From NCBI GenBank assembly GCA_938048695.1, contig CALIUO010000024.1:1-51684 (forward strand): DNA of 51,684 nt, read 5' to 3'. The DNA comes from an uncultured SAR86 cluster bacterium (lineage in GTDB: Bacteria > Pseudomonadota > Gammaproteobacteria > Magnimaribacterales > Magnimaribacteraceae). How positions within the stretch are numbered: position 1 is the stretch's first letter; the number at the start of each line of letters is the position of its first letter. This document shows positions 18,911-26,599 of this stretch, in pieces. A program made the position numbers and the translations under genes. Below the pieces are notes generated by a model. That model was not told the origin of the DNA, ran no database searches, and was given only the letters and a program-made list of their open reading frames with translations.

Positions 18911-19891
18911 TTAAGCTGACTTAGTATCCAAAGCTTTTTTTGCATCTTCATACTCTTCAACTAAGCCATCTACAGCTTCTTTAACCGAAGGAACATCATG
19001 AAGATTTCCTATGCCCTGCCCTGAACCCCAAATATCTTTCCAAGCCTTCTTCTGATTATCTCCTCCGGCACCTGAGCTTCCAAAATTCATATCATTTTTG
19101 TCAGCATAAGGTAAATTTTCTGGATCCAATCCTGCGTTAACTACGCTCGGTCTCAAATAATTACCATGAACACCGGTGAAGGTTGGTGAATACATAATGT
19201 CATTTGCTGTGCTATCCACAATCATGTCTTTATAACCTTGAGTGGCATTTGCTTCCTGAGTTGCAATAAATCTTGTACCAATATATGCAAAATCTGCACC
19301 CATTGCTTGTGCAGATAAAATCGATGCTCCATGTGAAATGCTTCCTGATAGAGCGACAGGTCCGTCAAAAAATTCTCTTACCTCCCTAACTAAGGCAAAC
19401 GGACTCAATGCTCCTGCATGACCTCCTGCTCCAGCACAAACAAGAATTAAACCATCAGCGCCTTCATCTACAGCTTTTTTTGCATGTCTTATATTAATGA
19501 CATCATGCATTACTGCCCCACCGTAGCTATGAACTGCATCAACCACAAATTTAGGTGCTCTTAAGCTTGTTATTATTATTGGCACTTCATGCTCAACGCA
19601 AACTTCCATATCGTGTTCAAGTCGATTATTGGAGTGGTGGCATATTTGATTTACAGCAAAAGGTGCAACTACTGCATCAGGATTTTCTTTCTGATAATCA
19701 GCTAACTCCTGCTTCATCATAGAAATCCACTCTGTTAACTTTTCTTCAGGTCTAGCATTTAATGCAGGAAAAGAACCTACTACTCCAGCTTTGCATTGAG
19801 CCAACACAAGCTCAGGATAAGAAACAGTGAATAAAGGTGCTCCTATTACAGGAATTCTAGTTTTATCTTTTAAAAAATTTACAACGTCCAT
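18911..19891 (-). CDS. Nitronate monooxygenase family flavoprotein (NMO A)
   Basis: 326 residues with the FMN-binding TIM barrel of the 2-nitropropane dioxygenase/NMO family. The segments IPVIGAPLFTVSYPELVLA at the start, LVCAGAGGHAGALSPFALV (FMN phosphate and His region) and ALSGSISHGASILSAQAMGADFAYIG(T) are diagnostic. Family members oxidise alkyl nitronates with O2, or act as NAD(P)H:quinone reductases or enoyl reductases. An AAGGAT site precedes the ATG. It is the last gene of the leftward SDR operon and follows a 43-residue membrane protein by 19 bases. Substrate unknown. Confidence 0.86.
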   Translation of the reverse strand: MDVVNFLKDKTRIPVIGAPLFTVSYPELVLAQCKAGVVGSFPALNARPEEKLTEWISMMKQELADYQKENPDAVVAPFAVNQICHHSNNRLEHDMEVCVEHEVPIIITSLRAPKFVVDAVHSYGGAVMHDVINIRHAKKAVDEGADGLILVCAGAGGHAGALSPFALVREVREFFDGPVALSGSISHGASILSAQAMGADFAYIGTRFIATQEANATQGYKDMIVDSTANDIMYSPTFTGVHGNYLRPSVVNAGLDPENLPYADKNDMNFGSSGAGGDNQKKAWKDIWGSGQGIGNLHDVPSVKEAVDGLVEEYEDAKKALDTKSA

Positions 19892-19910
19892 ATTTATCCT
19901 TAATTAATTA

Positions 19911-20042
19911 TTATTGATTTGAAACCCAAAAAACTGCTATGGCGACCAAGCTTAAAATTATTACAACGGCAGCTATAGCATCGAGCTTGCTATCTTCTTC
20001 ACGCATCATTTCCTTTTCTTGTTCAGTATGTTCATTTGACAT
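19911..20042 (-). CDS. Small single-span membrane protein (43 aa), unknown
   Basis: A 43-codon gene: a hydrophilic acidic N-terminus (MSNEHTEQEKEMMREEDSK), then one membrane span of about 19 residues from residue 22 (AIAAVVIILSLVAIAVFWV), and a three-residue tail. A strong GGAGAG ribosome site lies at 20047-20052, four bases before the ATG. It is 12 bases after the acuI-like stop and 19 bases before the NMO A start, so it fits a polycistronic mRNA exactly. I do not recognise a family. It may tether or regulate a neighbour at the inner membrane. Confidence 0.75.
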   Translation of the reverse strand: MSNEHTEQEKEMMREEDSKLDAIAAVVIILSLVAIAVFWVSNQ

Positions 20043-20054
20043 ATAACTCTCCAT

Positions 20055-21047
20055 TTAACTTAGATTTACTAAAACACGTCCAACTTGTCCGCCACTCAAG
20101 ATAGTAGAAATCTCATTTTCTAAACCTTCTAAATTAACCTCCTTCACAAGAGGTGTTAAATCTAATCTCCAGTCAGAGGCAAAATTTTCCCATACCTGTA
20201 ATTTTCTTTCTAAAGGTATCTCAACTGAATCAATTCCGAGCAATGCATTTCCTCTTAAAATAAATGGAAATATTGAGCTTTCAAAAGACGGTCCACCGAC
20301 AAGACCGCTACAAGCAACGGCACCACCTGGTTTTAATGAAGATAGAAGTAAGGTTAAAATATTACCGCTAACAACATCCACGCCAAAATCCCAGATCGTT
20401 TTTCCAATTGGAGTTCTGCATAACTCTGATAGCTCTTCTCTAGAAACGATTTCAGAAGCTCCCAGGCTTTGAAGTAATTCCTTTTGAGTATTTTTACCTG
20501 TTACAGCTGTAACTGAGGCATCTAATTTGGATAAGAGCATTACAGCTATTGAGCCAACTCCTCCTGTAGAGCCTGTAACTATTGCACTTAAGCCATTGAA
20601 TCCGTTATTTGAATTGTAGTCATCAAGGGCCTGTATAGAGAGACCTGCGGTTAAACCAGCAGTGCCTAGAGCCATAGAATCTCTTTCACTTAAACCGTTG
20701 GGTAGTTTAATAACCCAAGATGCAGGTACCCTTATATATTCACCAAAGCCACCAGCAGTGTCCATGCCAAGATCGTAACCAGTAACAATAACTGAATCTC
20801 CTTCTTTGAGATTACTATCATTTGTTTCAACAATTACGCCTGCAGCATCAATGCCTGGTGTATGCGGATAGTTTCTGGTTACTCCAGGAGCGCCCGATGC
20901 AGACAAAGCATCTTTGTAATTGAGTGATGAGAAATTAACTTTTATTAAAATATCTCCTTCAGGAAGGTCATCTACAGATTTTTCTACTATAGATAATTGA
21001 TTTCCATTTTCAGTCTTTGCAGACTCTAAAGCTTTGAATATTGTCAT
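20055..21047 (-). CDS. Acrylyl-CoA reductase-like quinone oxidoreductase (AcuI/YhdH family)
   Basis: 330 residues, a zinc-independent medium-chain dehydrogenase/reductase. Diagnostic segments: VNFSSLNYKDALSASG, YPHTPGIDAAGVI, GTAGLTAGLSIQAL and the NADPH-binding VTGSTGGVGSIAVMLL. Members reduce acryloyl-CoA to propionyl-CoA with NADPH, which detoxifies acrylate formed for example from DMSP. The start overlaps the sohB stop by four bases. Whether DMSP breakdown occurs here is not shown, since no DMSP lyase is in the window. Confidence 0.87.
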   Translation of the reverse strand: MTIFKALESAKTENGNQLSIVEKSVDDLPEGDILIKVNFSSLNYKDALSASGAPGVTRNYPHTPGIDAAGVIVETNDSNLKEGDSVIVTGYDLGMDTAGGFGEYIRVPASWVIKLPNGLSERDSMALGTAGLTAGLSIQALDDYNSNNGFNGLSAIVTGSTGGVGSIAVMLLSKLDASVTAVTGKNTQKELLQSLGASEIVSREELSELCRTPIGKTIWDFGVDVVSGNILTLLLSSLKPGGAVACSGLVGGPSFESSIFPFILRGNALLGIDSVEIPLERKLQVWENFASDWRLDLTPLVKEVNLEGLENEISTILSGGQVGRVLVNLS

Positions 21048-22063
21048 GATGTAAAACGGTCCCTATTGATTAAGTCATAAAATTTAATTAAAGATTTTTC
21101 CATAATTAACTGCATAGAGAATGCGAATTTCTCTGAAAGGTTCTTCTTCTCCAAAAACTCAATTTCGAATAATTTATTATTCTTAGCTAATCCGACTAGA
21201 TAATTATCAGATGTTTCTAGAGAATCTACTAACCCCACTTCTACAGCTTCCTCGCCTTGCCAAACTTCTCCGGTAGCAACTATTTCAGTATCAACCTGAG
21301 GTCTCTGTTCTTTCACAAAGTTCTTAAAGATAAGATGGAGGTCCTCTAAGTCAGATTTGAATTTCTGACGACCTTCTTCTGTATTTTCACCCAGTGTTGT
21401 GAGTGTTCTTTTAAAGGCTCCGGCAGTATGCATTTCGAAATCTATTGAATTTTTTTTCAAAAGTCGATGGAAGTTAGGCATTTGAGCAATGACTCCAATA
21501 GAGCCTACAATAGCCCATGGAGCCGCGATTATTTTTGATGCCACACAAGACATTAGATAGCCACCACTTGCAGCAACTTTGTCGATGCAAACTGTAAGAC
21601 TAATATTGTTATCAACCAATCTCTTAAGTTCTGCGGCGCATAAGCCATAAGCGTAAGCAGAACCGCCTCCGCTTTCTACCTTGATAACGACTTCTATACA
21701 ATCAGTTTCTGACAAGAGAATTGCATTTATCTCTTGTTTAAGTTTTTCCACCTCAGAAGCTTGAATATCTCCCTTAAAATTAAGCACAAATATTGAATCT
21801 TCTTTATCGTTCTTTTCTTTTTTCTTTTTATCTTTAGATAAATTCTTATTAAACTTTTTAAGCTCTTTAGGATTCATTAGCGAACTTTTAATAGCATTAC
21901 CCATGTCTTCATATTTATCAGACAGGTTGGTGATAGAAAGTTTTCCTCGTGATTGGTTTTTGCTCTTAGAGGAACCAATGATAAGCAATAAGGGTATTGT
22001 AATAGCAACTGCTATAGTAAATACCTTCAAAAGAAAGATTAAGTAATCAGCAAGTATTTCCAT
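21044..22063 (-). CDS. sohB: SohB-type inner-membrane serine protease
   Basis: 339 residues. An N-terminal membrane anchor (about 5-30) is followed by a lysine-rich linker, then a ClpP/crotonase-fold protease core of the SppA (S49) family. The nucleophile Ser lies in DKVAASGGYLMSCVA and the catalytic Lys in AGAFKRTLT. SohB cleaves membrane-embedded peptides. The ATG follows the SDR stop with no gap and the 3' end overlaps the acuI-like gene, so it lies inside the operon. Confidence 0.9.
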   Translation of the reverse strand: MEILADYLIFLLKVFTIAVAITIPLLLIIGSSKSKNQSRGKLSITNLSDKYEDMGNAIKSSLMNPKELKKFNKNLSKDKKKKEKNDKEDSIFVLNFKGDIQASEVEKLKQEINAILLSETDCIEVVIKVESGGGSAYAYGLCAAELKRLVDNNISLTVCIDKVAASGGYLMSCVASKIIAAPWAIVGSIGVIAQMPNFHRLLKKNSIDFEMHTAGAFKRTLTTLGENTEEGRQKFKSDLEDLHLIFKNFVKEQRPQVDTEIVATGEVWQGEEAVEVGLVDSLETSDNYLVGLAKNNKLFEIEFLEKKNLSEKFAFSMQLIMEKSLIKFYDLINRDRFTS

Positions 22064-22831
22064 TTATTTGGGTTGCATCCTAATGCCGCCATCTAACCTG
22101 ATTGTTTCTCCATTAAGAAAAGGATTTTCAACTATATGTTTTGTTAAGGCCGCATACTCTGAAGGCAATCCTAATCTTTTAGGGAATTGAGTCATCTCTA
22201 TAAGGGGATTTCTTACCGCGTCGGGTGCCATGGCCATCAAAGGAGTATCAAAAATACCAGGTGCAATTGTATTTATTCTTATGCCCATTCTTGCTAAATC
22301 TCTAGCAATAGGTAATGTCATTCCTACTACACCACCTTTGCTGGCACTGTATGCAGCTTGTCCTATTTGGCCATCAAATGCAGCTACAGAAGCAGTATTT
22401 ATGATTACCCCACATTCACCGTCTTCATTAGGTTCATTATTTCCCATAACTACAGCAGCCAGTCTTAAGACATTAAAAGTTCCGTTAAGGTTTATATCAA
22501 CAACTGTTTTAAAGTAATCTAGAGGGTGTGCACCATCCCTACCAACGGTTTTGCTGGCGCTCCCTATGCCCGCACAATTAACTACCACATGCAATCCACC
22601 GAATTCTTCAACAGTCTTATCAATTGCTGATTGAACGGAAGGTTCATCAGTAACGTTTGCAATTACATAACTAGAGTTGGAACCCAATTTTTCAACTGCA
22701 CTCTTTGCATTGTCTTCATTTAAATCCAACAGCATTACTTTTGACCCTGATTCAACCAAAACTTCTGCTGTGGCAAGGCCAAGTCCAGAAGCTCCTCCGG
22801 TAATAAGTGCTACTTTATTTGAAATTTCCAT
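22064..22831 (-). CDS. Short-chain dehydrogenase, 3-hydroxyacyl-CoA dehydrogenase (HSD17B10-like)
   Basis: 255 residues with a Rossmann fold: [15 protein letters not shown] for cofactor binding, the NCAG motif, Ser in NTASVAAF and YSASKGG. The insert around [15 protein letters not shown] and the C-terminal [15 protein letters not shown] match bacterial type 10 hydroxyacyl-CoA dehydrogenases, which oxidise 3-hydroxyacyl-CoA or 3-hydroxy-2-methylbutyryl-CoA with NAD+. It is the first gene of the leftward operon. An AAGGAG site precedes the ATG. Confidence 0.9.
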   Translation of the reverse strand: MEISNKVALITGGASGLGLATAEVLVESGSKVMLLDLNEDNAKSAVEKLGSNSSYVIANVTDEPSVQSAIDKTVEEFGGLHVVVNCAGIGSASKTVGRDGAHPLDYFKTVVDINLNGTFNVLRLAAVVMGNNEPNEDGECGVIINTASVAAFDGQIGQAAYSASKGGVVGMTLPIARDLARMGIRINTIAPGIFDTPLMAMAPDAVRNPLIEMTQFPKRLGLPSEYAALTKHIVENPFLNGETIRLDGGIRMQPK

Positions 22832-22862
22832 CTTTTCTCCTTATGACTGACTATTAAAGTTG

Positions 22863-22876
22863 CGTGATATTACACG
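22863..22876. promoter_or_regulatory. Candidate operator upstream of the SDR operon
   Basis: CGTG-N6-CACG is a short inverted repeat 32-45 bases before the SDR start. It lies just downstream of a minus-strand TTGACT, so it would overlap the promoter. A fatty-acid-type repressor is imaginable, but the motif is short and not assignable. Confidence 0.28.
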
Positions 22877-22931
22877 ATAAGTCAAAAAAATTCATGAATA
22901 CTATCCGGTAAAGAACTAAAAAAAATCTCAT

Positions 22932-22948
22932 TGCACAAAAGTAGTGCA
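22932..22948 (+). promoter_or_regulatory. NtrC-like binding site
   Basis: TGCAC-N7-GTGCA, a 17-base inverted repeat with exactly the arms and spacing of the enterobacterial NtrC consensus (TGCACCA-N3-TGGTGCA). It is centred about 63 bases upstream of the start predicted from the sigma-54-like promoter at 22976-22992, a normal activator position. Only one clear site is seen. Confidence 0.6.
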
Positions 22949-22975
22949 TTTTTACATTAAAAAACAATTTATCTT

Positions 22976-22992
22976 TTGGCATAAAGATTGCA
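22976..22992 (+). promoter_or_regulatory. Sigma-54 (RpoN)-type promoter of the TorF-like porin gene
   Basis: TTGGCA-N6-TTGCA matches the -24/-12 consensus YTGGCACGRNNNTTGCW at every strongly conserved position (GG at 22978-22979, GC at 22990-22991, correct spacing) and differs only at the weak CG. It predicts a start near 23003 and a 5' UTR of about 30 bases containing the AAGGAG ribosome site. Confidence 0.68.
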
Positions 22993-23034
22993 TAAGTGTT
23001 TATGTATTATTACAAAAACTTACAAGGAGTTAGA

Positions 23035-23655
23035 ATGAAAAATCTTATTAAATTTGGGGTCGTAGCAATATTCTCTAGCGCTATGTCCTTGCAATCAGCT
23101 GAATTCGAAAGCAATGTTGCATTGTCTAGTGACTACATTTGGAGGGGTATGACTCAGACTGCTGAAGAACCAGCAATATCTGGTGGTTTTGATATAGCCG
23201 GTGAAAGTGGTCTATATTTTGGAACTTGGGCTTCAAACGTTGAATTCGGTGACGGAGCAGCTCTGGAGCTAGATTGGTATGCTGGTTACGCAAACGAACT
23301 TGAAAACGGAGTATCCTACGACTTTGGCTATTTGGCATATACATATCCAGGTGAAGACTCTCTTGACTTCGAAGAGATTTATCTCGGATTAGGCTACAGC
23401 TACTTTGGCTATACCTTCTCTTCAGGACAAGACGATGCACCAGACAATTCAGAAATATCAGTCGCTATCGGTGAGACAGGCTTAGGTGTTGCTTATGGTG
23501 AATACGAAGATATTGGAGAATATACAATTATTAGCTATGACCTACCAATCTCAGTTGCTGGTCTAAGTGTTTCTCTTTCATGGAATGATTTCAGTGCCGA
23601 GGATGCAAGCGGACTTATGGATGAGGATACCTTCGTCGTTACTTTTTCTATGTAA
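23035..23655 (+). CDS. TorF-family putative porin (TIGR02001-type)
   Basis: 206 residues from the ATG at 23035, which has an AAGGAG ribosome site at 23024-23029 and begins a standard signal peptide cleaved near QSA (residue 22). An in-frame ATG at 22996 overlaps the promoter region and is rejected. The mature protein is a small beta-barrel with the family opening NVALSSDYIWRGMTQT, alternating aromatic and acidic strands (YAGYANELENGVSYDFGYL) and a terminal VVTFSM. It probably forms an outer-membrane channel for a small solute. The NtrC-like and sigma-54-like sites upstream suggest induction by nitrogen shortage; that is inference. Confidence 0.85.
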   Translation: MKNLIKFGVVAIFSSAMSLQSAEFESNVALSSDYIWRGMTQTAEEPAISGGFDIAGESGLYFGTWASNVEFGDGAALELDWYAGYANELENGVSYDFGYLAYTYPGEDSLDFEEIYLGLGYSYFGYTFSSGQDDAPDNSEISVAIGETGLGVAYGEYEDIGEYTIISYDLPISVAGLSVSLSWNDFSAEDASGLMDEDTFVVTFSM

Positions 23656-23701
23656 TTCTTAACTCCCCGTTAAGTAGCAATCTTAAACTCCCCATTTAAG
23701 A
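23656..23701 (+). ncRNA. Tandem UCCCC-loop hairpins in the 3' UTR of the porin mRNA (candidate 3'-UTR sRNA)
   Basis: Directly after the porin stop come two similar stem-loops: CTTAAC-TCCCC-GTTAAG (23658-23674) and CTTAAA-CTCCCCA-TTTAAG (23682-23700). Both present a C-rich loop complementary to a Shine-Dalgarno core, and the terminator at 23708-23733 follows. Repeated C-rich loops before a terminator are typical of trans-acting sRNAs that block ribosome sites. On the other strand the same loops read GGGGA, a CsrA-like motif. Function is inferred only. Confidence 0.45.
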
Positions 23702-23705
23702 TGCA

Positions 23706-24845
23706 TTAAGGGCCAGTCGCAAGTCTGGCCCTTTCTTTATTAAAAACAGGTCTAGCATAAGTCATCAACATCTCTTCTTTTTGTTGAGAATTTAAATTGC
23801 TTAGCCTATCTTTGAAATAAGAAAGACTATTTTGGTTTTCAGCTGACACTTCCATATTTATATAATTGCTACTTAGATTTGGCAAGATAGAGGCAGCAGT
23901 ATGATTTGAGGGCCATAAATAATAATTACTAATTATTGCTTCTTGTATAACGTTTGCTAATTTTCTAATATCATCACACTCATTTATGGGCTTACAAATA
24001 TGGAGATGAACTCTACCCTTGTAACCAAAAATTCCAGAAGCCATTTCATTTAAATCATTTTTATTAATTAATTCCGATGTCCAATCTTCTTGATAATCCC
24101 ACCCTCTAGCTTTTACCGTGTCTAGTGGATCATATTCATAAGAGATAACTACAGGTGTTAGATTTACTTTTTTTACCCACTCTTTCAAAGTCAGATCTTT
24201 ACGTTGGTCAAGATAAAGCATCTTCAAAACACTCTCATCGGTAAAGTCATTTCCATCATTAGCCCTTCCCTCTTTCTGAGCAATCCAAATACTTTCATTC
24301 TCATTTTGAATAGAGTGATTTATATAAGCAGATAATTTAGATAACTTACGTAAAGTCTCCTTCACTCCCTTAATATCCCTGTGGACTACAAAACTTTTAT
24401 TTAATCTCATCAATATTTCAGCAAATCCGCCATCTAATAGATTGTCACCAATCGCAATCCGTACTGTGTTTAATTTATGAGAATAAAGCAGAAAATTTAA
24501 AAAGGCGGCATCAAGAGAAATATCTCTATGATTGCTAATAAATAAAGTAGGTTTGTCGGTTAAGTTTTCTATCCCACTATGAGAGAAACCAGCTGTAGTA
24601 GATTTAATCATTGATTTCACAAGAGGAGCCATTCGATCCTGAAAATCACCTATAGAGCTGCAGTTCGAAAATAATTTATTAAATTTCCAACCAACATATG
24701 CATTGCTTAACCAAGGGAAATATTTGTTCGATTTTGGAAAAAGAAGACTAGCAATATAGCCTAGGAATTCTTTATTAGATTCAAGTTCTTTAAGTTTTTC
24801 AGGTACCTGAGCATCAGAGTATGAACTTATATCGGAGAAATCCAT
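23706..24845 (-). CDS. PlsC/PlsB-like glycerolipid acyltransferase
   Basis: 379 residues. The acyltransferase core opens with the active-site motif SNHRDISLDAAFLN (about residues 117-130) and continues with FVVHRDIKGVKETLRKLS and a glycine-poor version of the third motif, WIAQKEGRANDGND. These are the blocks of glycerol-phosphate acyltransferases. The His-Asp spacing is one residue longer than the textbook NHX4D, unless the nearer Asp acts. The acceptor is unknown. The 3' end of the gene encodes the terminator of the facing porin gene. It lies four bases downstream of the alpha/beta hydrolase stop, so they are co-transcribed. Confidence 0.8.
   Translation of the reverse strand: MDFSDISSYSDAQVPEKLKELESNKEFLGYIASLLFPKSNKYFPWLSNAYVGWKFNKLFSNCSSIGDFQDRMAPLVKSMIKSTTAGFSHSGIENLTDKPTLFISNHRDISLDAAFLNFLLYSHKLNTVRIAIGDNLLDGGFAEILMRLNKSFVVHRDIKGVKETLRKLSKLSAYINHSIQNENESIWIAQKEGRANDGNDFTDESVLKMLYLDQRKDLTLKEWVKKVNLTPVVISYEYDPLDTVKARGWDYQEDWTSELINKNDLNEMASGIFGYKGRVHLHICKPINECDDIRKLANVIQEAIISNYYLWPSNHTAASILPNLSSNYINMEVSAENQNSLSYFKDRLSNLNSQQKEEMLMTYARPVFNKERARLATGP
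23708..23740 (+). terminator. Rho-independent terminator of the porin transcript
   Basis: A perfect 9-bp stem AAGGGCCAG/CTGGCCCTT (23708-23716 with 23725-23733), an 8-base loop and a U-rich tail. It lies inside the last codons of the convergent acyltransferase gene. Confidence 0.88.
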
Positions 24846-24849
24846 CTTA

Positions 24850-25803
24850 TTATAGAGAGTCTAAAAATTGTACGATTTCATTACCAACTATAGTTGGCTG
24901 TCTATATGTGATGTCGTGAGTACCATCTTCTAATGATACTAGTTTTCCATTTGGGAAAATTCTTTCAAATTCTATAGAACCTGAATACGGAACTACGCCA
25001 TCTTTTTTTCCCCAAAGAGTAAGAATTGGCACTTTTTTATAATGTAAACTTTCATACATTTTTCTGACATCAAATAAATTAAAATGTCTTATGGTTGATA
25101 ACAGTGATTCGTTAAATCCTCTAAATCGTAATTGGTCTTGAAATAATGGTAAGAATCTATCTTCATTTATAGATAAAGGATCATCGCTGTAATCAGTTTC
25201 AGACATGTTACCGATCCCATATAGTCGATCGCTAAATACTCTCCAAAACCAATCACCAATAATTGGCATAGTTGTCCAAGAATTCATTTGAGGGATCGAT
25301 TTACTAAACCCCGCTGGAGCTATTAGTGTGGCGCTTTTCGTATCTTCAGGATATACCTCAGCATAATGACCAACAATTGGGCCTCCCATGGAATAACCTA
25401 CTAAGTGGACTTGATCTTCAATTTGTTGAGATTGAATAAGCTCTCTTAAAGTTTCTACATAGAGATTCTTGTCGTACTTTATTCGAGGTCTTTCCGAGAA
25501 ACCCCTACCAAAATGATCATAGACAAGGACCTTGTAACCAGAGGTAGTGAAATTATTAATAAGACCACCCCAGACAAAACTAGGTGTTGAAAATCCGTGC
25601 ACTAGCACCATAGTGCCTTTTACTTCCGTTGAGGCATCAGGCTTGAACCATTCAAAATATATATTTCCTCTAGTCAGCTCTACCCAATCTCCACTTGAAG
25701 GAATATCTGATTTTGTTATTTGTTTTAGATCGTAAAGCTTATAAAAATAAGGAGCTGCTAGCAGAATAATTATTACTATTAACCCCAAAAAAACTTTCTC
25801 CAT
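24850..25803 (-). CDS. Membrane-anchored alpha/beta hydrolase
   Basis: 317 residues from the ATG at 25803, which has an AAGGAG site seven bases upstream (25811-25816). A second ATG at 25809 is too close to that site. An N-terminal hydrophobic helix (about 2-18) probably anchors it to the inner membrane or acts as an export signal. The catalytic parts are the oxyanion segment LVHGFSTPSFVWGG, the nucleophile elbow GYSMGG, the acid Asp in LWGKKDGVVP and the His in EDGTHDITYRQ. It looks like a lipase, esterase or haloperoxidase-like hydrolase of unknown substrate, co-transcribed with an acyltransferase. Confidence 0.87.
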   Translation of the reverse strand: MEKVFLGLIVIIILLAAPYFYKLYDLKQITKSDIPSSGDWVELTRGNIYFEWFKPDASTEVKGTMVLVHGFSTPSFVWGGLINNFTTSGYKVLVYDHFGRGFSERPRIKYDKNLYVETLRELIQSQQIEDQVHLVGYSMGGPIVGHYAEVYPEDTKSATLIAPAGFSKSIPQMNSWTTMPIIGDWFWRVFSDRLYGIGNMSETDYSDDPLSINEDRFLPLFQDQLRFRGFNESLLSTIRHFNLFDVRKMYESLHYKKVPILTLWGKKDGVVPYSGSIEFERIFPNGKLVSLEDGTHDITYRQPTIVGNEIVQFLDSL

Positions 25804-25852
25804 AAGCATGCTCCTTATCTATAGTATAGTTTAATAAAAATTAATTTAATCT

Positions 25853-26599
25853 ATGCATCCATTTTTTCAAGACTATAGTTTCTACGGGTTTGTCCATAGA
25901 GGTGGCGACGAAGTAGAAACCGAAAATACTATAGAGGCTTTTAAATACTCCTCAGATCTAGGATTTGTTTTTATAGAGACAGATGTTCAAGCTACAAAAG
26001 ACGGTCACGTAGTAATTTTTCATGATGCCACACTGAAAAGAATGGCTGGAGTCAACAAATCTATAAAAGAACTCACACTGAAAGAGGTCAATGAAATTGA
26101 TTTGTTAGATGGAGGAAAGATACCTCTTCTAACTGAAGCTTTAGAAACATTTCCTGATCTTAGATTTAATATAGATATAAAGACTGAAGACGCTTTAGAA
26201 GAAACTATACGAATCATAAAACAAATGAATTTTCTTGATAAAACCTGTTTGGCTTCATTTTCTTCCTCCAGACTCAAAAGAATAAAACACTTAGCTGGAC
26301 CTGAAGTATGTATCTCTTCAGGACAAATGGATATCTTCAAAATGATGTGTCAATCCGTAGGTATTGGGTTGAAAGAAACAATGAGTCAATGCGCTCAAAT
26401 TCCACTTAAACAATGGGGAGTTCCAGTCCTTACTAGGAAATTTATTGAAATTGCAAAGAAGCAAAATAAATTAGTACATGTTTGGACTATAGATAACAAA
26501 GATCAGATGTTCGAATTAATAGAATTTGGAGTGGATGGATTGATGACTGATAAACCCTCTGTATTAAAGGAAGTAATGGTAGAAAAAGGATTATTTTGA
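25853..26599 (+). CDS. Glycerophosphodiester phosphodiesterase
   Basis: 248 residues with no signal peptide, so probably cytoplasmic. The GDPD TIM-barrel motifs are complete: His15-Arg16 (VHRGG), ENTIEAF, the metal ligands Glu42 and Asp44 (IETDVQ), and the second catalytic His57 (IFHDATLKR). The later parts include DIKTE and VHVWTIDN plus GVDGLMTDKPS. It hydrolyses glycerophosphodiesters to glycerol-3-phosphate and an alcohol. No Shine-Dalgarno sequence is seen; a TATAGT box lies at 25825-25830. It diverges from the alpha/beta hydrolase gene and its 3' end overlaps the UMF1 gene by nine bases. Confidence 0.92.
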   Translation: MHPFFQDYSFYGFVHRGGDEVETENTIEAFKYSSDLGFVFIETDVQATKDGHVVIFHDATLKRMAGVNKSIKELTLKEVNEIDLLDGGKIPLLTEALETFPDLRFNIDIKTEDALEETIRIIKQMNFLDKTCLASFSSSRLKRIKHLAGPEVCISSGQMDIFKMMCQSVGIGLKETMSQCAQIPLKQWGVPVLTRKFIEIAKKQNKLVHVWTIDNKDQMFELIEFGVDGLMTDKPSVLKEVMVEKGLF

